Origin: JAKFEW01 sp036675505
GTDB lineage: Bacteria > Cyanobacteriota > Sericytochromatia > S15B-MN24 > JAQBPE01
Reading direction: 5' to 3'
Length of the DNA: 64,000 bases
Assembly: GCA_036675505.1 (NCBI GenBank)
Contig: JAKFEW010000160.1
Location: 1-64,000 of the forward strand
The number at the start of each line of letters is the position of its first letter. Within the stretch, counting starts at the first letter, position 1. The notes beneath the pieces were generated by a model that had not been told where the DNA came from, ran no database searches, and saw nothing but the letters and a program-made list of their open reading frames with translations. The position numbers and the translations under genes were made by a program. Of the stretch, positions 7,147-14,511 are shown piece after piece.

Positions 7147-8457
7147 CTAGAAAAACGCGATGGGATTGACCGCGCGGCCCTGCAGGCGGACCTCGAAGTG
7201 GACATGAGGTCCCGTCGAGCGGCCCGTACTGCCCATCTTGGCGATCTCCTGGCCGCCTTCGACGCTCTGGCCAGGCGAGACCAGCACCTTCGAGCAATGG
7301 CCATAACGGGTGACGACGCCGCCCCCATGGTCGATGTCGACTGCGTAGCCATACGCGCCCATCCAGCCCGCCGAGACGATCACGCCGCCTTTGGCCGCGC
7401 GAATCGGCGTGCCGACGAAGTTGCAGATGTCGACGCCGGGGTGGAACGAGTAGCCCCGGATGCCGAAAGGCGACGAGAGCTGGCCGGCCGCGGGCCAGGC
7501 GAGCTCGCCGACGCGACCGCCGAAGGCACCCACCAGGCTGCGCGACGTGCTGAGGCGCTTCGCCCAGGGCTCGACGGTGCGGTAACCGCGCTGCTTGGTC
7601 ATATGCGGCTCGCGGTAGCGAATCTCGAGCGCACCCGGGATGAACACGGTCTGCTCCGGCAGCAGGCGATCGCCCTTGACCTGCGGGTTGTGCTCCTGGA
7701 GCGTGGCCTGGGCCACTGTATAACGCTCGGCGAGCTCCTGGAAGGTCTCACCCGCCCGCACCCTGTGATAAGCGCCGTCATGCGGCGTGATGACGAGCTT
7801 CTGGCCGTCATGGATGCGCGAGCCGAGTGGCAGCAGGTTCACGAGGCGGACCGTGCGCGGTTTCAGGCCGAATTTACGACCGACGGTCGCGAAGCTGTCG
7901 CCGGGCTGGGCGACGTAGACGACGTTGCTCGGGCGCGAGCCTGACTCCAGCCGAACGCCGCGCTCCTGCTTGTCGATCAACGGCAGCTTGGAGGGCAAGT
8001 TCTGGCCGGCGATCAGCGTGCTGGCGGGAATGAAAGCCGACGCGTTCGCCGCCGCCGGCTGAGGGAGGTGGGTGCCCGCCAGCAGGCCGAGGGTGCCTGC
8101 GACGGCCATGACCATCATGCCCGCGGCACCCGCGACGGCGCGCTCCTTCAGCCCGCCGCCCGCCTCGAAGACGTAGTGCGTGCGTGCCTGGTAGCGCATG
8201 AGGCCGACGGGATCGTAGGCCCCATTCGCAAGCGGCTCCACCGCCGAGACGGCGATGCGCCGGTGACGCCGCCAGTTTTCGGCGAGTCGCCAGGACCAGG
8301 ACTCGCGACGCTGGAGGTCGCGGAGCTCGCGGAAGGACGTACGTGAAAGGCGGGGGGCCTGGTACCGGTTGGCCCGCGGCTGCGGGGGACGGATGACGTA
8401 CGCGGGGATCTCGGAAAGGTCCCGATGGGACGTTTCAGCTGGGAAAAGTTCGACCAA
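7147..8457 (-). CDS. Membrane-anchored LysM/M23 (LytM-type) peptidase
   Basis: 436 residues from a TTG at 8457 with GGAGGA 6 bases upstream. A basic cytoplasmic segment (about 1-100) is followed by one membrane helix (about 106-128, GMMVMAVAGTLGLLAG). Two LysM domains follow, near 178-222 and 230-272. The C-terminal M23 domain has HPGVD, RYGHC and GPHVHFE, the zinc and catalytic residues of active lysostaphin-type endopeptidases. It probably cuts cell-wall peptide cross-links, or activates amidases, on the outer face of the cytoplasmic membrane. A promoter at 8665-8693 drives it. Confidence 0.92.
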   Translation of the reverse strand: MVELFPAETSHRDLSEIPAYVIRPPQPRANRYQAPRLSRTSFRELRDLQRRESWSWRLAENWRRHRRIAVSAVEPLANGAYDPVGLMRYQARTHYVFEAGGGLKERAVAGAAGMMVMAVAGTLGLLAGTHLPQPAAANASAFIPASTLIAGQNLPSKLPLIDKQERGVRLESGSRPSNVVYVAQPGDSFATVGRKFGLKPRTVRLVNLLPLGSRIHDGQKLVITPHDGAYHRVRAGETFQELAERYTVAQATLQEHNPQVKGDRLLPEQTVFIPGALEIRYREPHMTKQRGYRTVEPWAKRLSTSRSLVGAFGGRVGELAWPAAGQLSSPFGIRGYSFHPGVDICNFVGTPIRAAKGGVIVSAGWMGAYGYAVDIDHGGGVVTRYGHCSKVLVSPGQSVEGGQEIAKMGSTGRSTGPHVHFEVRLQGRAVNPIAFF

Positions 8458-8664
8458 GACGCTTCCTCCGTGTCGGCTCGTTCGCAGGTGGTGCGATGAA
8501 TGCGGCGATTGCGCGAGACGGAACGGAGGTTCCGAGGGCACCGAATACCGAGCCGATGTGAGTACTGAGTTCGACCCGCTTAAGCCACGGGCGCTGGAAG
8601 CGGCCGGGGGGGTCATTCGGCGTGGATCACAGTCAGTCTGTGACGCCGGACACAAAGTTCGTGA

Positions 8665-8693
8665 ATTTTATCACTTGACTGGTGTGGGGTCAA
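8665..8693 (-). promoter_or_regulatory. Sigma-70-type promoter of the M23 peptidase gene
   Basis: On the minus strand, TTGACC (8693-8688), a 17-base spacer and TAAAAT (8670-8665). The transcript would carry a leader of about 200 bases before the TTG start. The region 8470-8750 holds no credible gene. Confidence 0.65.
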
Positions 8694-8752
8694 ATCTGAC
8701 GCCGTTTTCCAGCTCTGGATGTATCGTTTTGTAAAGGCTCGACAGAACACTC

Positions 8753-8786
8753 GTGGAAAAAAAGGGAGAGCCCGCAGGCCCTCCCT
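8753..8786 (-). terminator. Terminator of the transaldolase-like gene
   Basis: On the minus strand, an AGGGAGGGCC stem with one mismatch to its partner (8777-8786 with 8763-8772) is followed by a run of seven T residues. It lies about 43 bases after the stop codon. Confidence 0.75.
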
Positions 8787-8828
8787 AGTTCTTAACCTTT
8801 TCTTAGCGCCGCTGTCAACGTTTGTTAA

Positions 8829-9482
8829 TCATACCTTCGCGGCGTGGGCCTTCTCCCAGTCGGACAGGAACTGGGCGATGCCCTTGTCCGTGAGCGGATG
8901 CTTGAACATCTGCTGAAGCACCTTGAACGGCATCGTCGCGACGTGGGCGCCGAGGCGCGCGGCCTGGGTGACGTGGATCGGGTGCCGCACGCTGGCGACC
9001 AGCACCTGGGTCTGGTAGCCGAAGTTGGTGTAGATTTCGAGGATTTCCTCGATCAGCTGCATGCCGTCCTGGCCGATGTCGTCGAGACGCCCCACGAACG
9101 GGCTGATGTACGTCGCGCCGGCCCGCGCCGCGAGCAGCGCCTGGTTGGCCGAGAAGCACAGCGTGACATTGGTCTTGAGGCCTTCCTCGCAACAGGTCTT
9201 CACCGCGCGCAGGCCGTCTTCGGTGAGGGGCAGCTTGATGACCACGTTGGGCGCCCATTGGCCGTATTCGCGCGCCTCTTTCATCATGCCCTCGTAATCG
9301 AGCGCGATGACCTCGGCGCTGACGGGGCCGTCGGTCAGCTGGCAGATCTCCAGCACGACCTGCTTGAAGTCGCGACCTTCCTTGGCCACGAGGGTCGGGT
9401 TGGTGGTGACGCCGTCCACCTGGCCCCAGGCGCAGGCCTTGCGGATCTCGTCGACGTTGGCGGTATCCAGGAAGAACTTCAT
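8829..9482 (-). CDS. tal: Small transaldolase / fructose-6-phosphate aldolase family
   Basis: 217 residues from the ATG at 9482 with GAGGAG upstream. This is the length of the short transaldolase (TalC/FSA) subfamily. MKFFLDTANVDEIRKA, GVTTNPTLV, the Schiff-base lysine in NVVIKLPLTEDGL, ATYISPFVGRLDD and the C-terminal DKGIAQFLSDW are all diagnostic. It transfers dihydroxyacetone units in the non-oxidative pentose phosphate pathway, or cleaves fructose 6-phosphate. The two activities cannot be told apart here. It is monocistronic with a strong terminator. Confidence 0.94.
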   Translation of the reverse strand: MKFFLDTANVDEIRKACAWGQVDGVTTNPTLVAKEGRDFKQVVLEICQLTDGPVSAEVIALDYEGMMKEAREYGQWAPNVVIKLPLTEDGLRAVKTCCEEGLKTNVTLCFSANQALLAARAGATYISPFVGRLDDIGQDGMQLIEEILEIYTNFGYQTQVLVASVRHPIHVTQAARLGAHVATMPFKVLQQMFKHPLTDKGIAQFLSDWEKAHAAKV

Positions 9483-9638
9483 CTCGGCTCCTCGTGCGGG
9501 AATGGGGAATGTAGGGACGCCCCATTGTAGCGGGGCGTCCGCGCTGTGGCCATGATCACCTCTTTTGTCGGGAGATGCGGATAACATAAGCCCGCCGTCG
9601 CGAGGCGGCGCTCTCAGCTTCCCCAAAGGAGGAACCCC

Positions 9639-10052
9639 ATGACCACCAAGAAGAAATCCGCGCCCAAGTCGGGCGAGAAGTCGAAGAAGAACACCGCCGC
9701 CAAGGGCACAGCGGGCAAGGCCCTGACCGAGCCCACCGCGGTGGCGACCAGCGCGGCGCCCAAGACCGACAAGATCCCGGTCGCGGCGAAGGCCGAGGCC
9801 GTCGCTCCCAAGATCGAGGCCGTCGCCCCCGCGACGCCCAAGGCCGTCGAAGTCTCGACGTCGACCGAGAAGCCCGTGCTGACGATCGGCATGTTCCAGA
9901 AGCGCCTGCATGAGCACGGCTACTACCAGGGCTGGTGGGACGGCCAGTACGGCCCGCTCACCAAGCAGGCGGTCGCCACGTTCCAGGCCGCCCACGGCCT
10001 GCACCCGGACGGCGAGCCGACGCCCGCCACGCTGACGGCGCTCGGGTTTTAA
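9639..10052 (+). CDS. Lys/Ala-rich protein with C-terminal peptidoglycan-binding domain
   Basis: 137 residues with a perfect AAAGGAGG at 9625-9632. The first 75 residues are low-complexity Lys/Ala/Pro/Thr (MTTKKKSAPKSGEKSKK...), histone-H1-like, with no signal peptide. The last 60 residues form one peptidoglycan-binding domain (FQKRLHEHGYYQGWWDG ... AVATFQAAHGL...TLTALGF). A cationic tail plus a wall-binding domain might bridge wall and anionic polymers, but no export signal is present. The stop codon sits inside the palindrome CGGGTTTTAAAACCCG. Confidence 0.85.
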   Translation: MTTKKKSAPKSGEKSKKNTAAKGTAGKALTEPTAVATSAAPKTDKIPVAAKAEAVAPKIEAVAPATPKAVEVSTSTEKPVLTIGMFQKRLHEHGYYQGWWDGQYGPLTKQAVATFQAAHGLHPDGEPTPATLTALGF

Positions 10053-10071
10053 AACCCGGAGCCGGTGACGG

Positions 10072-10099
10072 GGGCCCTCGCGAATGCGAGGGCCCTTTC
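10072..10099 (+). terminator. Terminator after the peptidoglycan-binding protein gene
   Basis: A 10-bp perfect stem (GGGCCCTCGC with GCGAGGGCCC, loop GAAT) is followed by TTTC. It lies between this gene and the convergent aspartase gene. Confidence 0.75.
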
Positions 10100-10112
10100 A
10101 CTCTCAGGGTGG

Positions 10113-11516
10113 TCAGGCTTCGAGTTTGCCTGGGCGGGTCAGGCGCGCTGGCGAGAAGGCCGCGGCGGCCTCGTCGGCTGTGAGGAAGCCCTTCTCCACG
10201 ACGATGTCGACGACCGGTCGGTCCTCGCGCAGGGCCTGCTTCACCACCTCGGCGGCCCGTTGATAGCCCACCAGCGGGTTCAGCACGGTCGCGATCGCCA
10301 CGCTCTTGAGCGCGTAATCGCGACACTTCGCCGCATCCGCCTCCACGCCGCGCACGCAGCGCTGGTCCAGCACGCGCAGGGCGTTGCCTAGCACCTGGAT
10401 TGCCTCGAGCAGGTTGTGCGCCACCATCGGCATCATCACATTGAGCTCGAGCTGGCCGGCCTGGGTGGCGAAGGCGATCGCGGCATCGTTGCCGATCACG
10501 TGGAAGCACACCTGGTTCACCATCTCCGGCACGCTCGGGTTGATCTTGCCCGGCATGATCGACGACCCCGGCTGCACCGCCGGCAGCACGATCTCCGCGA
10601 GCCCCGCCCGCGGCCCGGAGGCGAGCAGCCGCAGGTCGTTCACGATGCGCGTGACCTCGAGCGCGAGGCCGCGCAGCGCCGCGGACAGGTCCGCGAACGG
10701 TGCGAGGCTCTGCATGGCCTCGAACAGATCGGGCGCGGGCCGCAGCGGCAGGCCCGTCAGCAAGGACAGATCGCGCGCGATCTCGGCGGGGTAGGCCGGC
10801 AGGGTATTGAGGCCGGTCCCCGCCGCGCTGCCGCCGAGGCCGAGGTCGTGGAGGTCGCGCGCGGCTTCTGCGAGCCTGGCCCGCGCCCGGCGAATCGTGC
10901 GCGCGTAAGCGCCGAACTCCTGGCCCAGCGTCACGGGCACTGCATCCTGCAGGTGCGTGCGGCCCGCCTTGATGACGTCCGCGAAGGCCGCCGCGCGATC
11001 CTCGAAGGCCGCGGCGAGGCCGTCGAGGGCGTCGAGGAGGCCCGCCAGGGTCTCGAGGGCGGCCAACCGCATCGCCGTCGGGATGACGTCGTTGGTGGAC
11101 TGGCCCATGTTCACATGGTCGTTCGGGTGCACCGGCAGGTAGGCGCCGAGGGCGCCGCCGAGCATCTCGTTGGCCCGGTTGGCGATCACCTCGTTCACGT
11201 TCATATGGAACGAGGTGCCGGCGCCGGCCTGGAACACGTCCACCACGAACTGGGCGGCAAGCTTGCCCGCGATCACCTCATCGGCGGCGCGCCGGATCGC
11301 GTCGGCGACCTGCGCGTCGAGCTCACCCAGCCGCTCGTGGGTGCTCGCGCCGGCATGCTTGATGCGCGCCACCGCGCGCACCATGGCGGGCGGCAGCGTG
11401 CGCCCGCTGATCGGGAAGTTGGCGACGGCGCGCGCGGTCTGGACGCCATAATAGGCGTCGGCGGGGAGCTTGAGCTCGCCCAGCGGGTCGCTCTCGATGC
11501 GCGTGGCTCGGTACAT
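10113..11516 (-). CDS. aspA: Aspartate ammonia-lyase (fumarase/aspartase superfamily)
   Basis: 467 residues, the normal family length, with GAGGAGGG upstream. The superfamily signature GSSIMPGKINP is at about residue 320. GQSTNDVIPTAMR and the substrate loop TLGQEFGAYA are present. The sequences FQAGAGTSFHMNVNEVIANRA and PEMVNQVCFHVIGND are closer to aspartases than to class II fumarases, so I call aspartase: reversible deamination of L-aspartate to fumarate and ammonia. The usual TST or TQS at the first loop reads TSFH here. Fumarase remains possible. It lies 68 bases downstream of the FlgT-like gene on the same strand and may be co-transcribed. Confidence 0.83.
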   Translation of the reverse strand: MYRATRIESDPLGELKLPADAYYGVQTARAVANFPISGRTLPPAMVRAVARIKHAGASTHERLGELDAQVADAIRRAADEVIAGKLAAQFVVDVFQAGAGTSFHMNVNEVIANRANEMLGGALGAYLPVHPNDHVNMGQSTNDVIPTAMRLAALETLAGLLDALDGLAAAFEDRAAAFADVIKAGRTHLQDAVPVTLGQEFGAYARTIRRARARLAEAARDLHDLGLGGSAAGTGLNTLPAYPAEIARDLSLLTGLPLRPAPDLFEAMQSLAPFADLSAALRGLALEVTRIVNDLRLLASGPRAGLAEIVLPAVQPGSSIMPGKINPSVPEMVNQVCFHVIGNDAAIAFATQAGQLELNVMMPMVAHNLLEAIQVLGNALRVLDQRCVRGVEADAAKCRDYALKSVAIATVLNPLVGYQRAAEVVKQALREDRPVVDIVVEKGFLTADEAAAAFSPARLTRPGKLEA

Positions 11517-11584
11517 GACGCCCTCCTCGGAACAGTCCCTTACGGCTATGATGCGCGCGGGTGGGTCGAGGAAGAACGATCAGG

Positions 11585-12310
11585 CTACTTGAACAGGTAG
11601 TCCGCGGTCTTTTCCACCAGCACGTCGCCGCGCTCGAAGGTCGTGCCCTTCGGGGCCTCCTCGACCTCGGCCCGTGAGGCGAACGGCTGGACCGCCGTCA
11701 CGCGGACGACCCCGAGCTCCCGCGGCTTCATGTTCGTCGGGTGGCGGTAGACGCGGAAGAGGGTGCCCGCCGTCACGCCGTCGGCCTCGCCGAGATCCAG
11801 GATCAGCTGATCTTCCTCGAGGTCCTTCACGAGGCAGCGCAGCGGCGCCGAATGCCGCACGAAGCTCGCGAGCTGGGCCGCGAGCACGTCGCTGCCGGCC
11901 GTATCGCCGATCAGCGCCAGATCGCGGCTGAACTCGCCCGTACGGAAGTCGAAGAGGCGGGTAGTGACGCGCCCCGTCGTGCCCCCCGAGGATTGCCAAC
12001 GGCCATCGAGCAGCAGCTCGACCTTGGCCGCGGTGCGGGCCTTCGCGGCGTCGGCCGGCGTGAACGCCGCGCTCAGCTGGATGCCGCGCAGGCTGTTGCG
12101 GGCCGTCTGGGCGGCGTTCCCCTCGACCACCTGGAACCGCTTGGTGGCCGCGAGCCTCGCGCCGAGCGCGCGCGTAAAGGCCGCCGGAGCGCCGCTGATC
12201 ACGACGGCCAGGCGCGGCTTTTCGTCGACCGTGTCGGCAGCGGCGGGCGCGGCGCCGACCGCGAGCAGCGTCAGGACCGCGAGGGCTTTGGAACGAAAGG
12301 CGATGGACAT
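11585..12310 (-). CDS. Exported protein with FlgT C-terminal-like domain
   Basis: 241 residues from the ATG at 12310. The signal peptide (MSIAFRSKALAVLTLLAVGAAPAAA) ends at an AxA-type site. The N-terminal half (PRLAVVISGAPAAFTRALGARLA...FQVVEG) resembles the TolB-N/FlgT-type fold that opens many periplasmic assembly proteins. The C-terminal part (LILDLGEADGVTAGTLFRVYR...LGVVRVTAVQ...FERGDVLV) matches the SH3-like domain of flagellar assembly protein FlgT. No flagellar genes lie nearby, so a general envelope role is as likely. The exact family is uncertain. Confidence 0.72.
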   Translation of the reverse strand: MSIAFRSKALAVLTLLAVGAAPAAADTVDEKPRLAVVISGAPAAFTRALGARLAATKRFQVVEGNAAQTARNSLRGIQLSAAFTPADAAKARTAAKVELLLDGRWQSSGGTTGRVTTRLFDFRTGEFSRDLALIGDTAGSDVLAAQLASFVRHSAPLRCLVKDLEEDQLILDLGEADGVTAGTLFRVYRHPTNMKPRELGVVRVTAVQPFASRAEVEEAPKGTTFERGDVLVEKTADYLFK

Positions 12311-12546
12311 GGTCACCAGGGTACCGAAAAGTCTGGGGGCCGCGCGAGGACCGCCGTCACGGGTCATCATGCCCGCGGCCGCGAAGGGCGAAACGTCGGC
12401 ACCGAGCGGCCTTACGGGGGATCTCGGTGAAGCTGTTAAGTTCGAGTTAATTTTCAGGTTTCAGCCCCCGCTTTCCGCAAGCTTTCCCCCGTCTTAACGG
12501 ATAAATAGCCAAGCTGGCCAGGTGGTCAGACCCTCGGAGGAATTCG

Positions 12547-14367
12547 ATGCTGCAGCGGCGCTCCTACCTGCCCCTCGTGCTGGCCCTGTCCGTGCTCTCG
12601 CTGGCCGGCTGCGGCCGCGGCGCCACGACGGCCTCGCTCGTGACCGCTCCCGCCGCGAAGGGCGCCGCGCCGAGCGTCCGTGCCGAAGCGACCAAGGTCA
12701 CGCCGTCCGTCTCGCTGTCGCGTGGCGAGGCTGTGTCAGCCGGCCCGGAAGCCCTGCCCGACGAGGTGATCGTCCGCTTCAAGAACGAGACCCGTGAGCT
12801 GCCCGGCGCCACGCGCCTGCGCGACCTGCCGTTGCGCGGCACCGCGGTCTACAAGGTGAACAAGGCCGGCTACGCGCTCCAGGCCGCCGAAGAGTGGGAA
12901 GAAGCCGCCGACATCGATTACATCGAGCCGAACTACGTCTACCATGCCGTCGCGACGCCGAACGACCCGCGCTGGGCCGACAGCTGGGGCGTGGGCGCGA
13001 TCAACGCGCCGAACTTGTGGCTCCTGACCCAGGGCGAGGGCGTGAAGGTCGCCGTGATCGACACCGGCGTGGACGCGGGCCACCCCGACCTGGCCGGCCG
13101 CGTGCTGCCGGGCTACGACCTGGTCAACGACGACGGTGACGCCACCGACGACCACGGCCACGGCACCCACGTGGCGGGCACGATCGCGGCGCTCGTCAAC
13201 AACGGCATCGACGTCGGCGGCGTGGCCCCCGGCGCGAAGATCATCCCGATCAAGGTCCTGAACGCCTCAGGCCAGGGCTACAACGCCGACATCGCGAACG
13301 GCGTGCTCGAGGCCGCCAACCGCGGCGCCAAGATCATCAACCTCAGCCTCGGCGGCACCGACAACTCGGAGACGCTGCGCCGGGCGATCGCCGACGTCCA
13401 GGCCCGCGGTGTGGTCGTGGTCGCCGCCGCCGGCAACGATGGCGTCAGCACCCCGTTCTACCCGGCCGCCAACGATGGCGTGATCGCGGTCGCGGCCGTC
13501 GACTCGGCGCGTCGCAAGGCCGATTTCAGCAACTACGGCGACTACATCGACATCGCCGCGCCGGGCGTGAACATCGGCTCCACCCGCAAGGGCGGCGGCG
13601 TCGCCACGATGAGCGGCACCAGCATGGCGAGCCCCCACGTGGCCGGCGCGTGCGCGCTGCTCGTGGCGCAATTCCCCAACCTGAAGGCCGGCCACCTGCT
13701 GCGCCTGATGCAGGTCGGCGGCCAGGCGACGTCGGGCTTCACCGGGAACGCGCCCAAGGCGCTGAACGTCGAAGAAGCCTTCGTCCACTATCCCACGCTC
13801 GACCTGCAGGCACCCTCGGTCGTCACCGGCCTGGTCGCCGCGGCCGGCGCCCCCGGCGAGGTGAACCTGACCTGGTCGCCCGCCGCCGACAACAGCGGCT
13901 CGGTGTCCTACCGCGTGTTCCGCGACGGCGAAGCGGCCGGCACGACGTCAACGCCCGGCTACACGGATCGCGGCGTCGGCAAGCGGGCGGTCTACAAGGT
14001 CGTGGCCTATGACGGCGACGGCAACGAAGCGGCCCCCAGCGCCGCCGTCGAGGCCGATCCCGGCCAGGCTTCGTCGAAGATCCTCGACCTCAAGGTCACC
14101 AAGCGCGCCTCGTCCGAGCTCACGTTCAGCTGGCGCACCGCCGAGCCGATGCGCTGCTACGTGCAGTGGGGCACCGACGCCGCGCTCGGCAACGGCACCG
14201 GCTGGGAGACCACGCCGACCCTCGAGCACACCTACACGCTGAAGAGCCTCAAGCGCTTCAAGAACTACCACTACCGCGTCGTCGCCGCGACGAACGACAG
14301 CCAGCTCCACTACACGAACACGCTGAAGGCGCGCACCAAGCTCTGGTGGCTGTTCGCGGTCGAATAG
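12547..14367 (+). CDS. Subtilisin-like (S8) serine protease lipoprotein with two Fn3-like domains
   Basis: 606 residues with GGAGG 6 bases upstream. A lipobox (LSVLSLAGC) predicts lipid anchoring at Cys22. An I9-type propeptide follows (PDEVIVRFK, about 71-128). The catalytic domain (about 140-415) has the complete triad: Asp in VAVIDTGVD, His in DHGHGTHVAGT and Ser in SGTSMASPHVAG, plus the oxyanion Asn in AAAGND. Two Fn3-like domains (about 425-510 and 515-600) complete it. It is an active, surface-bound or periplasmic protease. It is followed by a terminator and then another large lipoprotein in the same direction. Confidence 0.95.
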   Translation: MLQRRSYLPLVLALSVLSLAGCGRGATTASLVTAPAAKGAAPSVRAEATKVTPSVSLSRGEAVSAGPEALPDEVIVRFKNETRELPGATRLRDLPLRGTAVYKVNKAGYALQAAEEWEEAADIDYIEPNYVYHAVATPNDPRWADSWGVGAINAPNLWLLTQGEGVKVAVIDTGVDAGHPDLAGRVLPGYDLVNDDGDATDDHGHGTHVAGTIAALVNNGIDVGGVAPGAKIIPIKVLNASGQGYNADIANGVLEAANRGAKIINLSLGGTDNSETLRRAIADVQARGVVVVAAAGNDGVSTPFYPAANDGVIAVAAVDSARRKADFSNYGDYIDIAAPGVNIGSTRKGGGVATMSGTSMASPHVAGACALLVAQFPNLKAGHLLRLMQVGGQATSGFTGNAPKALNVEEAFVHYPTLDLQAPSVVTGLVAAAGAPGEVNLTWSPAADNSGSVSYRVFRDGEAAGTTSTPGYTDRGVGKRAVYKVVAYDGDGNEAAPSAAVEADPGQASSKILDLKVTKRASSELTFSWRTAEPMRCYVQWGTDAALGNGTGWETTPTLEHTYTLKSLKRFKNYHYRVVAATNDSQLHYTNTLKARTKLWWLFAVE

Positions 14368-14382
14368 ACCACACCTGTCTTC

Positions 14383-14414
14383 AAGCCCCCGGCCTCGTCG
14401 CCGGGGGCTTCTTA
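14383..14414 (+). terminator. Terminator of the S8 protease gene
   Basis: An 11-bp perfect stem AAGCCCCCGGC/GCCGGGGGCTT with a 6-base loop is followed by CTTAAT, 16 bases after the stop codon. Confidence 0.8.
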
Positions 14415-14511
14415 ATATGAGTTTAGCCTGGCACGTGATGGGGAAACCATAAGATGGGACGGCTCGTGCGCGCATCGCACAGGGCCGAAGTCGTCCCCGC
14501 CAGGAGCCCGC

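Noticed and set aside
10113..11516. Fumarase C instead of aspartase
   Set aside because: GSSIMPGK fits both, but PEMVNQVCFHVIGND and QAGAGTS are closer to aspartases; fumarase is kept as an alternative.
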